Of a stretch of 64,000 nucleotides of DNA, positions 1 to 12,039 are shown piece after piece. Under the pieces are notes generated by a model that was not told the origin of the DNA, did no database searches, and was given only the letters and a program-made list of their open reading frames with translations. The stretch is from Dugong dugon (lineage: Eukaryota > Chordata > Mammalia > Sirenia > Dugongidae), in NCBI GenBank assembly GCA_030035585.1, contig CM057466.1:113648182-113712181 (forward strand). The letters run 5' to 3'. Both the position numbers and the translations under genes were made by a program. How positions within the stretch are numbered: the first letter of the stretch is position 1; every line of letters starts with the position of its first letter.

Positions 1-23
1 TTAACAACCTCCTCCTTTGCCAT

Positions 24-283
24 GAGACCAGAAGACCTGGATGGTGCCCAGCTACCATTACTAAACATTTTGATCAAAGATTCCACAGAAGAATCCTGAT
101 CAAAACGGGGAAAATGCAGAACAGAATTTTGAATTCTCATGGACTCTGGACTTCCTGGAGCCATGAATTTTGGATGAACCCCTGAAACTATTGCCCTGAA
201 ATAGTCCATTTGTTCTTGATTGTGGGGGTCACCAATTCCATTAAAATTTGATAAAATAATGGACCCTAATGAAAAAGAGAAGA
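24..283 (+). repeat. L1 3'-UTR-like fragment (tentative)
   Basis: The motif 'gatggtgcccagctacca' near position 38 recurs at about 613 and, reversed, at about 26775, where it sits in clear L1 3' UTRs. The rest of this stretch diverges, so the assignment rests mainly on that module. No reading frame is supported. Confidence 0.35.
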
Positions 284-484
284 AGCCCCGGTGGCACAGT
301 GTTAAGCGTTCTGCTGCTAATCGAAAGGTCGGTGGTTTGAATCGACCAGCTGCTCTGCAAGAGAAACATGTGGTGGTCAGCTTCCATAATGATTACAGCC
401 TTGGAATCCCTATAGGGCAGTTCCACTCTGTCCTATAGGGTTGCTGTGAGTCGGAATTGACTCAATGGCAATGACAACAGGAAC
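284..484 (+). repeat. AfroSINE, long form
   Basis: The tRNA-like head 'ccccggtggcacagtg' is followed by the box-B-like 'ggtttgaatcgacc', the long-form middle 'attacagccttgga', and the 3' part 'gttgctgtgagtcggaattgac'. The order matches the other AfroSINEs in the window. A tail of the 'caatgacaacagg' type follows. Confidence 0.85.
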
Positions 485-497
485 GAAAAAGAAAGAA

Positions 498-1235
498 TAA
501 TTGATCCATTTGAACTGTGGTGTTGATGAAGAATATTGAATATACCATAGACTGCCATAGAGTTAACAAATCAGGCTTAGAAGAAACACAGCCAGAATGT
601 TCTTTAGAACTAGATGGTGCCCAGCTACCACAATGGCCGCCCTGACAGGGAACACAACAGAGAGTCTCTGATGGAGCAGGAGAAAAGTAGGGTACAGAAC
701 TCAAATTCTAGTAAAAAGACCAGGCCCAATGGTTTGATTGAGACTGGAGGGACCCTGGAAGACATGGCTCCTAGACTCTGTTAGCCCAAAACTAAAACCA
801 TTCCTGAAGCCAACTCTTCAGACAAAGATTAGACTGGACTATGGGGCATAAAACGATACTTGTGAAGAGTGTGCTTCTTAGCTCAAGTAGATACATGAGA
901 CTAAATGGGCAGCTCCTGTCCAGAGGTGAGATGAGAAGGCAGAGAGGGTCAGGAGCTGGTTGAATGGACACAGGAAATCAGGGGTAGAAAGGAGGAGTGT
1001 GCTGTCACAGTATAGGGAGAGCAACTAGGGTCACATAACAATGTATGTATAAATTTTTGTATGAGAAACTAACTTGAATAGTAAACTTTCACTTAAAGCA
1101 CAACAATTAAAAAAAAAAAGAAAAGAAAAGAAAAAGAATGCGCTTTAGAAGCGAGGATGGCCTGACATTGGCTCATTTACTTTGGACATGTCATCAGAAA
1201 AGAACAATCACTAGAAAAGGACGTCATGTCACCTG
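498..1235 (+). mobile_element. RTE (BovB-like) 3' fragment split by an L1 insertion
   Basis: Positions 498-609 and 1151-1235 match consecutive parts of the RTE 3' coding end. 'ggtgttgatgaagaatattg' and 'tttggacatgtcatcag' are both found in order in the RTE copies at 4430-4600 and 17330-17480. The interruption is the L1 fragment at 610-1134. The fragment is truncated at both ends. Confidence 0.75.
610..1134 (+). mobile_element. 5'-truncated L1, 3' UTR only
   Basis: The sequence aligns along its length with the L1 3' UTR seen reversed at 26335-27271 and 29119-29592. Shared blocks include 'gatggtgcccagctacca', 'cacaacagagagtc' and the terminal 'gagaaactaacttg'. It ends in an A-rich tail (1109-1134). 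The 16-bp flanks at 594-609 and 1135-1150 match at 14 of 16 bases, a TSD showing insertion into the older RTE fragment. Confidence 0.8.
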
Positions 1236-2208
1236 GCTTTTCTCTGTCACAGCATAATGAAGGAAATATTTTAACCTTGAAAGTTAAGATAGGAGCCCTT
1301 GGTGTTTTATGGGTTCAGGAGTATTATAGCTCAATACTATTCTTCTTCTTATTTTGAGTTTCTACAGGAGCCTCCTGTAGAATTTGTATGTTTTACAGCT
1401 AGAAGTACTAGTAATTTCTCAGTGATAAAGGAGTGTCTTGTGAAGGCAATCTTCCATATATATATATATTTTACATTGCTATATATTTGACCTATATTGC
1501 TTTATATATGACAGTGGTTATCTTTGATTCTTTGAAGGAGAGATTCCAGTCCCAAGTATATATTATTGCAATTTCTGTTAAAGTTTTTTTTTACAATTAC
1601 CTGTGGCATTAAATGCTTTTTCTAAATTAATAGATTTTACAGACTAAAAAATGACTATGGTAAATGAATATTTTCTTTAAAAAATGTGGTCAACGTTCTG
1701 CTTAGCAGTGGAGCCATCTTGTTGTTGTCCCTCTGCCCCCAGCACACTTCTCATGCTCACAAGCAAATGACAGCTCCTCTGTGACTCAGCTTCCTCATCT
1801 GAAAGATGGAGAGGTCAGCTCAGGAGCTCACTTTCTGTCCCTCTGGCTCTAAAACCCTGTGAGTTGATGCTTCTATCACTTCCTTGCTGATTGATTACCT
1901 AATTAATCAGGTTCAAGGGAAACACCTGTTAGTTACATTATTCAACTAGTGACGTTAATACTGCTCATATGTCTCCAATCTCTTTTGATGCCCTTAAATA
2001 TAGAACAGCTTAACATTTTCTTCTTCAATACCTAAGATTGTGATTGCTCTTCTAGAATTGTAATTCTCTACTTGAATTCTTCTACTCATCAAAATTTGAA
2101 AGACGTCTTAGAAATTGTACAATTTTCTCAGATACTTTTGGAAAAGTGCAAGTGGTCTATAGACATTAATCCATTAACCTAATTATAGTCCAGTCAAGTG
2201 CAAGAGTT
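1236..2208. other. Intergenic, mostly unassigned
   Basis: AT-rich sequence with no convincing gene. A short TA run lies at about 1458-1475. Around 1770-1860 'ctcagcttcctcatctgaaagatgg' resembles a MIR core in plus orientation, a weak call. Otherwise I see nothing recognisable. Confidence 0.4.
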
Positions 2209-4765
2209 GGATGATAAATAATGTGCCTCTACTGATCATTTCAAGATCTATCCTGAAGTACCATGCTGTCAGTGATAGGATAATATCCATATGCCTACAA
2301 GGAAGACCAGTTAATATGACTATTATTCAAACTTATGCACTAATTGAAGATTTTTACCAAATTCTGCAGTCTGAAATTGATCAAATATGCAATCAAGATG
2401 CATTGATAATTACTGGTGATTGAAATGAGAAAGTTGGAAGAAGGATCAGTAATTAGAAAATATGGCGTGGTGATAGGAATGATGTGGGATATCACATGAT
2501 AGAATTTTGCAAGACCAACAACTTATTCGTTGGAAATACCTTTTTACAACAACATAAGTGGTGACTGTACAGGTGGACGTCACCAGATGGTATACACAGG
2601 AATCAAATCAACTACATCTGTGTAAAGAGACAATGGAGAAGCTCTATATCATCAGCCAGAACAAGGCCAGGAGCTGACTGTGGAACATGGAACAGACCAT
2701 CAATTGCTCATATGCAAGTTCAAGTTGAAGCTGAAGAAACTTAAACATGTCCATGAGAGCCAAAGTATGACCTTGAGTGTATCCTACCTGAATTTAGAGA
2801 CCATGTCAAGAATAGATTTGACGCATTGAACACTAATGACCAAATACCAGACAAATTGTGGGATGACATTAAGAACATCATACATGAAGAAAGCAAAAGG
2901 TCATTAAAAAGACAGGAAAAAAAAAAAAAAAAGACCAAAGTGGTTGAAACTTGCTCTTGAATGTAGAATAACTAAAGCAAACGGAAGAAATGATGAAGTA
3001 AAAGAGCTGAACAGACGATTTCAAAGGGCAGCTTGAGAAGACAAATTAAAGTATTATAATGAAATGTGCAAAGACCTGGAGTCAGAAAATAAAAAAAAAA
3101 AAAGAACATGCATGGCATTTCTCAAGCTGAAAGAAATGGAGAAAAAACTCAAGCTTCAAGTTGAAATACTGAAGGATTCTATGGGCAAAAAATTGAATGA
3201 TGCAGGAAGCATGAAAAGAATATGAAAGGAATAATTAGAGTCACTGTACCAAAAAGAATTGGTGGACATTCAACCCTTTCAGGAGGTACCATATGATTAA
3301 AAATCAATGGTACTGAAGGAAGAAGTCCAAGCTGCACTGAAGGTATTGGCAAAACACAAGTCTCCAGGAATTGGTAAAATACCTATTGAGATGTTTCAAC
3401 AAACGGATGCAATGCTGGAAGCACTCCTTTGTCTATGCCAAGAAATTTGGAAGACAGCTACCTGGCCAATTGACTGGAAGAGATACATATATGTGCCTAT
3501 TCCAAAGAAAGAATGATTCAATGGAATGCAGAAATTATTGAACAATATCATTAATATCACATGCAAATAAAATTATACTGGAGATCATTCAAAAACAGTT
3601 ACAGCAGTACATTGACAAGGAACTGCCAGAAATTCAAGCCACATTCAGAAGAAGACGTGAAACAAGGGATATCCTTGCTGATGTCAGATGGATCTTGGCT
3701 GAAAGCAGAGATGTTTACCTGTGTTTTATGGACTGTGCAAAGGCATTTGACTGTGTGGATCATAACAAATTATGGATAACAGTATGAAGAATGGGAATTC
3801 CACAACATTTAATTGTACTCATGAGAAACCTGTATACAGACCAAGAGGCAGTTGTTCAAACAGAACAAGGGATACTGTGTAGTTTAAAGTCAGAAAGGTG
3901 TGCGTCAGGCTTGTATCCTTTCACCATACTTAATCAGTCTGTATGCTGAACAAATAATCTGAGAACCTGGCCTATATGAAGAAGAATGTGGCATCCAGGT
4001 TGGAGGAAGACTCATTAACAACTTGCTATATGCAGATGTTACAAACTTTCTGCTGAAAGCAAAGAGGACTTGAAGGACTTACTGATGAAGATCAAAGACT
4101 ACAGACTTCAGTATGCATTACACCTCAACATAAAGAAAACAAAAATCCTCACAACTGGACCAATAAGCAACAACATAATAAAAGGAGCAAATATTGAAGT
4201 TGTCAAAAATTTCATTTTACTTGGATCCACAATCAACGTCCATGGAAGCAGCAGTCAAGAAATCAAGTGACGTATTGCATTGGGCAAATCTGCTGCAAAA
4301 GTCCTCTTTAAAGTTTTCAAAAGCAAAAATGTCACTTTGAGGACTACAGTGCATGTGACCCAAACCATGGAATTTCCAATTGCCTCATATGCATGCAAAA
4401 GCTGCACAATGAACAAGGAAGACTAGAGATGAATTGATGCCTTTTAATTATGGTGTTGGTGAAGAATACTGAGTACCATGGACTGCCAAAAAAACAAACA
4501 AATCTGTCTTGGAAGAAGTATAGCCAGAATCCTCCTTAGAAGGGAGGATGGTGAGACTTCGTCTCATGTACTTTGGACTTGTTATCAGGAGGGACTAGTC
4601 GTAGAGAAGGAATCAATGAGATGGATTGACACAGTGGCTGCAACAGTGGGCTCAAACAACAATGATTGTCAGGATGGCGCAGGACCAGGCAGTGTTTTGT
4701 TCTGTGGTACATAGGGTAGTTATGAGTCTGAACCGAATTGATGGCACCTAACAACAACAGCATTG
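2209..4765 (+). mobile_element. RTE LINE, 5'-truncated, multiply broken
   Basis: This copy carries the distal endonuclease (around 2230-2720, including 'IITGD'), the linker, the reverse transcriptase (about 3300-4100), and the C-terminal region. It ends in the RTE tail 'ggcacctaacaacaac' near 4755. Translations such as the block around 4070-4270 (LLMKIKDYRLQYALHLNIKKTKILTTGP, given here in outline) match the BovB/RTE reverse transcriptase C-terminal side. Stops and shifts occur throughout, for example between the open pieces at 3307-3516 and 3561-3779. It is not a functional gene. Confidence 0.9.
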
Positions 4766-5111
4766 TTTTGACTGAGATTTGATTGAATCACACTAATTAA
4801 GAAATTTGCTTGGATTCCGTAGACCTCATGTCTATGTGAAATGAGGTTGGTGGGAGGCACAGAACTCCAGTTCCAATTCCGTGAAGCCAGCAAAGAGATT
4901 GCCAAGCAAAGACAGGGTTTTAGAGCTGACCACTTTGATTATCTCCTCCCAGCAGGAGGTCACATTCCACAACCAAAACCAGACTGAGGGAAGGCTGCTA
5001 TACCATGATGGCCAGAGTGTTTGTTCACCACAGTGCTTTTGTTTTCTGCACTTTGTGGATGACAGCTTTCCTTTCACTCTTCATGACCACAGTCGGCCAT
5101 CCAGTTAGTTG
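4766..5111. other. Unassigned intergenic
   Basis: Between two RTE copies. I see no repeat family and no supported coding sequence. Confidence 0.4.
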
Positions 5112-5656
5112 CCATCCAGTTGGCTCCGACTCATGGCAACCTTATATATAACAGAGCAAAATGTTGCCCTGTCTTGTGCCATCTTCATGATCATTGGTAT
5201 GTTTGAGTCCCTTGTTTCAGCTTTGTGTCAGTCCATCTCATTGAGGTTTCTCTTGTTTTCTATGGACTTCTGCTTTACCAAACATAATGTCCTTTTCTTG
5301 AATTGGTCTTTCCTGATGACATGCTCTAAGTAAGCGAGTTAAAGTCTCACCATCCTCACTTCTAAGGAACGTTCTGGCTGTATTTCTTCTAAGACTGATT
5401 AGTTTGTTCTTCTGACAGTTCATGATATGTTCAATATTCTTTGCCAACACCACAATTTGAATGCACAAATTCTTTTGTCTTGCTTTTTCATTGTCCAACT
5501 TTTACATGCATATGAAAAGACCATGGCTTATGTCAAGCGCACCTTAGTCCTCAAAGTGACATTTTTGCTTTTAAAAACTTTAAAGAGGACTTTTGGAGCT
5601 GATTTGCCCAATGCAATACATCCTTTGATTTCTTGCTGTTGTTTCCATGGGTTATA
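5112..5656 (-). mobile_element. RTE 3' fragment
   Basis: Reverse complement of the RTE 3' end. The tail-side motif 'ggctccgactcatggcaacc' comes first, then 'cagtccatctcattgagg' and the C-terminal coding blocks, ending near 'tgctgttgtttccatggg'. The minus-strand translation at 5238-5498 shows the RTE C-terminal pattern (INCxKNKLISLRRNTARTFL-like, then FGKAEVHRKQ). It is 5'-truncated and broken. Confidence 0.85.
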
Positions 5657-6147
5657 GAGCTATATAGTCTCAAGAAATCCTGAGCTATTAGACTGTTTAC
5701 TTCTTTCTCATCAAAAAGGAGGAGAAAAAATCCTGATTATTTCGTGTTGGATAGCTCTTCTAATTAGTGTCAAATTTCAGTAGGACCTTTGCACTTACAT
5801 GTCCATTGTTTATATCTTCAACTGTTATGAACACCTTAGAGGTTCAAGACACATAGTAGTTTGAATTTTGCTGAGATACAAATTTAAATACCAATACTCT
5901 GAATATGCACCAAAGTCGTTACTAAACTAACGAACAAGACTTGCAAACACCTTGACGTCTGTATCACCATGCAGTTCTGTTCATCTTAGATCAAATCTTC
6001 ATATTTATGAACTGAGGAATTCAAGAGAGTTTAAAAAGTATCCCTTGAAAGTGAACGTCAAAAATCTAAAGTAGATACTTCTTAATTAGAAAGAGTTTGA
6101 AGTTTTTGCTTTCACCATTAACAAATTAAACCCAGGTATTTGGCAAT
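5657..6147. other. Unassigned intergenic
   Basis: AT-rich sequence without a recognised repeat or gene. Confidence 0.4.
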
Positions 6148-6309
6148 TGGAAACCCTGGTGGCATAGTGGTTAAGAGCTATGGCTGCTAACCAAAAGGTC
6201 AGCAGTTCAAATCCACCAGGCGCTCCTTGGAAACCCTATGTGGCTGTTCTACTCTGTCCTATAAGCTCGCTATGAGTTGGAATCAACTCGACAGCAATGG
6301 GTTTGATTC
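6148..6309 (+). repeat. AfroSINE, short form
   Basis: 'ccctggtggcatagtggtta', 'ctgctaaccaaaaggtcagc' and 'gttggaatcaactcgacagc' appear in canonical order. The element ends in 'aatgggtttg', the T-rich end typical of the short form here. Confidence 0.92.
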
Positions 6310-7199
6310 GGAGATAGCTGAGTTTTGCCAATGTTACATCTATAATCAATCATACGTTATAAAAACTGGGTGGCATTCAAAAGATAATGGTATCCTAGAC
6401 TTTTCCTCAATTTACTTGTTCCCTAGACTAGTGGTCTATTTCCCATTCTGATTATAGAGTGTTATATTAATTGAACTGCTTTAGTCTGGGAATTGTACAG
6501 GGTTATGATTTAGTAACATTTTCATTTTTAACTACGTGAAGCTTAAACTTTAGTAATGTGAACACTTTCCTCCCTGCCTCCCCCCAGCAGTGATGTGGGC
6601 AAAGCCCCAAGGTCTCCCGTGGAAGAGGAACCTGCAGCTCAAGCCAAGGCGGCCTCCAGGCACCTGGCTCAACATTATGACTCTGAATCTAGAAACAACA
6701 CCCTCCTGGAGTTCTGGATGCCTGGGACCGAGACATCTCCAACTCCCCATCCCCTCCATGGCTAGAAGCTGAGCACAGTGCGCCTTCATCCCAAGAAAGT
6801 CTGGAATGGAGGACAGCCACATTTCCAACCTTAGTTTTAGTCATTTTTGTAAGTTAGCTGCTAAGGGAGCGTCGTTTGTGGCTGCAAGTGTCATTCACAG
6901 CATCACCTGAAATTCCTTGGCATCATCGGCAGTTGGTCTGCAATTGCATTAAGTTTGAGGAAACATCTGTGTTGAAATAATCACTTGCTGCTGAATATTT
7001 TGGCTAGTTTTATTACTGACTGAGCCATAACTTTAGGGCAATAGCAAGGAGCCAATAGTTCTTGTTTGCAAAAGTTAAACTAGTAATAGAAAATATTGTT
7101 ACTATTGAAAATCAAGTAATTATGTCCTACCTAAAGCATGTGTTTGTCTTCCATTGGATAATCCATTTTTTCCTTCCTTTTTATAGGGCAGGTAGGAAT
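6310..7199. other. Unassigned intergenic with one exon-like stretch
   Basis: Mostly unassigned. At about 6566-6590 a pyrimidine-rich tract ending in cag is followed by an open frame of about 66 codons that reaches a TAG near 6769. I could not match it to a protein, so it is not called as a gene; see findings. Confidence 0.35.
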
Positions 7200-7210
7200 T
7201 TGCCTAAGAT

Positions 7211-7402
7211 ACCTGTTCCCGTTGAGTCGATTCTGACTCACAGCAACTCCATGTTACAGAGTAGAACTGCCTCATAGAGTTCTGTAATCTTTATGGGAGC
7301 AGATGGCCAGGTCTTTTCTCCCATGGAGCCGCTGGTGGGTTCGAACCACAGACCTTTGGGTTAGCAGTGGAGTGCTTTAACCACTGCGCCACCAGAACTC
7401 TT
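7211..7402 (-). repeat. AfroSINE, long form, with TSD
   Basis: Reverse complement of a full AfroSINE: 'gttgagtcgattctgactca' first and 'accactgcgccaccag' last. The flanks 'ttgcctaagat' (7200-7210) and 'ttgccctaagat' (7403-7414) form a target-site duplication differing by one inserted C. Confidence 0.92.
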
Positions 7403-7414
7403 TTGCCCTAAGAT

Positions 7415-7870
7415 GGTAGTGAGTAATATAAACACCATGCAAAGTTTCTTTTCTGATGATTGATCTTTTGGGAAGTTGACTCTCTCAGGGGAACATATAA
7501 ATCATATGACTTTGTAGCCTGAGAGAGTTAATGCAGCCTCAAAAATCCCTAAACTTCCGCATTGGCTCTGTGCACGTGGCCTTTATGTAGGCTTTTCACG
7601 TTGGCCTATTGTCTGGGCAGCGTATTTATTTCTCTGATGTCTCCACTACTCTTATTAATTCTGTTAGCTAGACGATTAACTTGAATGCCGAAAGACAAGT
7701 GAAAGTAATGAAATTCCACATTTTAGCTTCTGCTCTGTGTTCAGTTAAGGATAAATCTTCAGAGATGCCTCATTTTCTGCTGTCAGTCATCCTGAGAAAT
7801 ACCTTTCATTGACAGATTGTCCTATGAAGCAAAAGGTAAGCAGCGGTAAATCCATATTTCTCTAGAAGCC
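7415..7870. other. Unassigned intergenic
   Basis: No repeat family or coding feature recognised. Confidence 0.4.
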
Positions 7871-8466
7871 CTCTCTGTTGTTGTTGTTATTAGCTGCTAT
7901 CAATGGCTCCAATTCATGGCAACCCCATGTACAACAGAATGAAACATTGCCTAGTCCTGCGCCACCTTCACCATCATTAGTATGCTCAAGTCCATTGTTG
8001 CAGCCACTGTATGTTTGAGTGCCTTCCAACCTAGGAGGCTCATCTTCTAGCACTGTTGTTGTTAGGTGCTGTTGAGTCAGTTCGGACTCACAGCGAACTC
8101 ATGTACAACAGAACAAAACACTGCCTGGTCCTGCGCTATCTTCACAATCATTTTTATATTTGAGCCCATTGTTGCAGCCACTGTGTCAATCCATCTTGTC
8201 GAGGGCCTTCCTCTTTTTCATTGACTGTCTGTTTTACCAAGTACGATGCCCATCTCCAGGGACTTCTAGCACCATATTGGGCAATAGTCTGTTGTGATCC
8301 ATAGGTTTTTCATTGGCTGATTTTTGGAAGTAGATCACCAGACCTTTCTTCCTAGTCTGTCTTAGTCTGGAAGTTCCACTGAAAGCTGCCTACCATGGGT
8401 GGTCCTGCTGGTATTTGAAGTACTGGTGGCATAGCTTCCAGCAAGATAGCAACACACAAAGCACCA
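7871..8466 (-). mobile_element. Internally deleted RTE interrupted by an RTE 3' fragment
   Basis: On the minus strand, 8466 down to 8273 is the RTE 5' region (compare 14560-14760). It continues at 8053-8022 ('gatgagcctcctagg'), then jumps directly to the RTE 3' end ('cagtggctgcaac' to 'aacaacaacaac'), so about 2.8 kb of coding sequence is missing. At 8054-8262 a separate 209-bp RTE 3' fragment is inserted. It is flanked by the 10-bp repeat 'cttctagcac' at 8044-8053 and 8263-8272. This is two events: a deletion derivative, then an insertion into it. Confidence 0.85.
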
Positions 8467-9017
8467 CAGAACAACAAACTGACAGATGGGTGGTGGTCTC
8501 TATTTTTGCTTTCCTTAAATATCTCATCTGTCAATGAAAGAGAGTTGAAAATTGAATTAAATGTTCTGTAAGTGTAAGCATGAAAGTACATCCTTTCTCC
8601 AAACATTCAATTACAAAAGGAAGAAGATAGTGCTTGTTTCTCCTTTCTGATTGTTTCTTTAAAGTCCTGTCAGAGAATTCCAGCATCTGGTTCATCTCGG
8701 TGTTGGTGGTTGCTGGTAGTTTTTTCTCATTCACATCGTAGTTTTCTTGATTCCTGGTATGACAGGTGATCTTATATTATATCCTAGACATTATGACCAT
8801 TATGTTAGGAGACTCTGGGCCCTATTCAAATCTTCTGTTTTTGCAGGCGTCACTCTGTTTAGGGTTAGCACACAGGTCCTGACCTAATTTTGTGGACCGT
8901 GGTTTCAATAACAGTTTAATTTTCAGAGCCTTGTCATGTTCTTGTGGCATTCTGGGTTTATCGGTCGCCTCTTTGGCCTTTACGAGATCCTGCAGGTACC
9001 TAGTGCCTCTTGGTGGA
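8467..9017. other. Unassigned; possibly old repeat sequence
   Basis: No gene. The stretch 'cattatgttaggagactctg' near 8800 has the feel of an old L1 internal region, but I cannot assign it with confidence. Confidence 0.3.
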
Positions 9018-9442
9018 TGTCTTAGTTTCTTAGTGCTACTTTAACAGAGTTACCACAAGTGGGTGGCTTTAATGAACAGACATTTATTTTCTCACAGTTT
9101 AGAATGATAGAAGTCTGAATTCAGGGCCCCTGCTCTAGGGAAAGGCTTTCTCTGTCTGTCAGCTCTGGGGGAAGGTCTTTATCTCTTTTCAGCTTCTGTT
9201 CCTCTGTTCTTTGGCAAACTTCATGTGGCGTGGCATCTGTCTTCCCCCATCAGTGCTTCCTGCTTCTGTGCCTAATCTGCTCTTTCTTATCTCAAACGAG
9301 ATTGGTTTAAGACAAAACCCATATTGATGTAGCCTCATTAACACAACAAAGAAAACTCTATTCCCAAATGGGATTATATCCATAGGGACAGGGATTAGTA
9401 TTCCAACACATATTTTGGGGGGAGATGATTTAATCCATAACA
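9018..9442 (-). mobile_element. Solo LTR, ERVL-MaLR (MLT1-like)
   Basis: A fossil LTR in reverse orientation: 'accacaagtgggtggcttt' near one end and 'ccataaca' at the other, with TG/CA termini. The 5-bp flanks gtgga and gtggg match at 4 of 5. The same family occurs at 38140, 46217 and 59194. No internal viral region is attached. Confidence 0.75.
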
Positions 9443-10190
9443 GTGGGGAGCAGAATGTCTTCAGCCTCGGGAATGAGGGGAGTCTGGGCTGGACCACTGG
9501 GGTAACTGGGTCCTTCTTGCTGGCTCCCCCAGTGGGGGAGGGAGTTGGTCTTGGAGGAGGACAACAGCTGAACTGCAGGCTCAAAGAGGGCTCCCGGGAA
9601 GGACTGCTGGGGGTGGTTGGGTCCCTCCGTGCTGGTTCACCCTCCAGTTCCAGGGTCTCCTGTAGGGGAAGAGCATCTCAGACAGCAGATGAAGAAGCTT
9701 CCAGAACTGGGTGGATCCTTCTTGCCGGCTCTCCCTGCCTGCCAGAATCTTGGTGGGAGAGGGGTCTCAGATCTGCATGGATGGAGACCTACCGGGTTGC
9801 TGTGGCCAGATCCACCTTGCTGAGGACACAGGCACCTGGGGTCTCTCAGTGGGCAGTGGGGCCTCAGGCCCAGTGGGAAAGAGGGTGCTCTCCGTGGGCT
9901 GTTAAATTCAGTGGGTCTCCCTGTCCATCCCACCCCATGCTGAGCTGACCTGATACTGTCAGAAAGGCCCTGATCCATCAGGGGAAGAATGACCCAGCTA
10001 TGCTGTTCATATTGCTGGGTTGGGGTTGGGAGACTCTGAATCTCAGTCACCTTCTTCTGGTGGGGACAGGGATGATGCAAGACTCTGGCCACTGTGTGGT
10101 TCCTCTAGTCCATGGGCCACACAGACCATGTGACTTTCTGTTAGCTGCCCATATGAACCTCCTTTGGTGGACTCCTGTGTTAGTTCCAGT
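9443..10190. repeat. GC-rich stretch with three diverged ~105-bp units
   Basis: Three related blocks begin near 9499 ('aactgggtccttcttgctgg'), 9608 ('ggttgggtccctccgtgctg') and 9703 ('ctgggtggatccttcttgcc'). Each is followed by a 'ggtggggga/gaggggtctc'-like tail. They look like an old tandem array. Long open frames here on both strands reflect GC content, not a gene. Confidence 0.45.
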
Positions 10191-10194
10191 GTTT

Positions 10195-10375
10195 GTAGTT
10201 GTGTGGCTGCTAACCTAAAGGTTGGTGGTTCAAACCCATCCAATGGCTACACAGACCAAAGTCCCAGCGATCTGCTTCTGTAAAGATTACAGCCCAGAAA
10301 ACCCCGTGGAGCAGTTCTACTCTGTCACATGAGGTCACCATGAGTCAGAATCCACTCAAAGACAAGAGGTTTTGT
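10195..10375 (+). repeat. AfroSINE, long form, head truncated
   Basis: Starts inside the head at 'gtggctgctaacctaaagg'. It continues with 'gatctgcttctgtaaagatt' and 'caccatgagtcagaatccac' and ends in a T/G-rich tail (10366-10396). Confidence 0.85.
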
Positions 10376-10499
10376 TTTTTGTTTTGTTTTGTTTTTTATA
10401 ATTGTGCTGAGCAGGGAGAAACAGGCCTAGGCCATCTTGTCCAGACAAAAGTGCCGTACATGCCTTTAGGAATATTTAGTGAAAATGCACAGTTTTCCT

Positions 10500-11200
10500 T
10501 CCAACCTACAACCATTTTTTATTACTTGGAGAATCTATAAGTTTTTTTAAAATAACTCCCCACCTCCCATCCACCACTCCTAGTAACCACTAATCTACTT
10601 TTTATACGTGCTTTTTAAATGCAATCTTTTTCCTTTTCTGTCTAGTTCTCCTCCCAGTCCCTCCATCCACATCAGTGCCTACCCCAGGGTCGCCTGTGTT
10701 ACAATCCAGTGTCCACCCTGCCATGTTTTGGTTCATATGAATGTAATACAGGGCAGACTTATACATATGTAGGTACACAGGTATACACATGTGCACACAC
10801 ACACGCACACACGTATACACAAGCATATGCATTTGTGCACAGACATAGGGAGGCTGTCCCTTTTTGTTTTACAGGGTCATATTAACAGCTTACTCTTCTC
10901 ACTCCATAATACCTGATGAAAATCTGTCCAGGAAAACTGGAGTAGCTGTAATTCATTTTCTGATTTTGCTCAGCCTGCCTCTGACTGATGGACGTTCTCT
11001 TGCAGTTTCTTGTTGCTATAAACGATGCACCAACGCCTTTGCATTTGTTCTCATTTTTGGTAATGTAATTTCTATGGGTCGGATTTCAAGAGTTGGATTT
11101 TGAGGTTGAAGCATTTGTGTATTTTTAATTAAACATCTGTTTCTACATTGATCTTGAAAAAGGCTACAAAACTTCACATTTTCCTTTATAATGTATGAGA
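10500..11200 (-). mobile_element. Degraded L1 (tentative) with CA repeat
   Basis: 'cctagtaaccactaatctac' near 10580 and 'gctataaacgatgcaccaacg' near 11016 resemble the reversed L1 3' UTR and ORF2 end seen in old mammalian L1s. A CA/CG-type dinucleotide run occupies about 10788-10820. Confidence 0.5.
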
Positions 11201-12039
11201 GTAACCTTTTCCAAGGGGGTGGTTTTCTGAAGTCAGTATCTAAAGGTTTTTGTCAGCCCCCCATTTCTGTTTTTTTCCCTCTGTCTGGCCATAGGATAAA
11301 TGTTCTCGTAGCTGCATCGATGGATCCCAGGCACAGCAACAACACACCATTCCTTCTCTGATGGTAAAACCATGCTGGTCTTCTCTTGCTTTTGCTTGAT
11401 CTCTAATCCTTCTCCCCCCTGGCCCCAGGAATAGACCGGCTGCAGGCTGCTTATCAGCTCTGCACCGCATGGGCAGGGCTACATGAGTACACTGCCACCT
11501 AAGCCTATCGCTCTTCACAAGACACTAAGTTCAGCTCATTTATAAACATTTAATACTAGATGGTGAGGCCTGGCTCCTGTGGACCAGAAATTTCAGGAGT
11601 TCAGTATGATTCTGCTACATTAGACTTTAGAAATTACAAATATATCGTGGCTCTCACCTCTCCAACCTATGATCCTTTGGGGTTAAAGTGCTTGTGATTA
11701 TTTTAAATTGTCATTTCTGAAATGACCTTCCAGATGTAAAAAAATAAATAAATGAAGAGAAAAATCTACTTGAGTGCCCTATGATGGTGACATATGATCA
11801 GGAAGGACAGACTTTCAAATTCTCTGGATGGTTTGTTGTATCCATCTCTGTCTTTGAAATCATAGACGAAGCTTATAATAAGTGAGAGACTGAAAAATTC
11901 CGGTTATTCTGCCTTTGAAAACCAAAGCCAGATATTAAAAGGAAAACAAACAAAAGCAACCTTTAAAAGGAACAGTGGGCGTAAAGGAATAAGCCAACAA
12001 TTGAAAAACATCATCTAAATCTTAACCAAAAAAACTTAG
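11201..12039. other. Unassigned intergenic
   Basis: Nothing recognised. A short 'aaataaataaatg' run lies near 11740. Confidence 0.4.

Noticed and set aside
9415-9948. A 177-codon open frame with an opposing minus-strand frame of 151 codons
   Set aside because: GC-rich, stop-poor DNA within diverged repeat units. No domain, no splice signals, and it begins inside a MaLR LTR.
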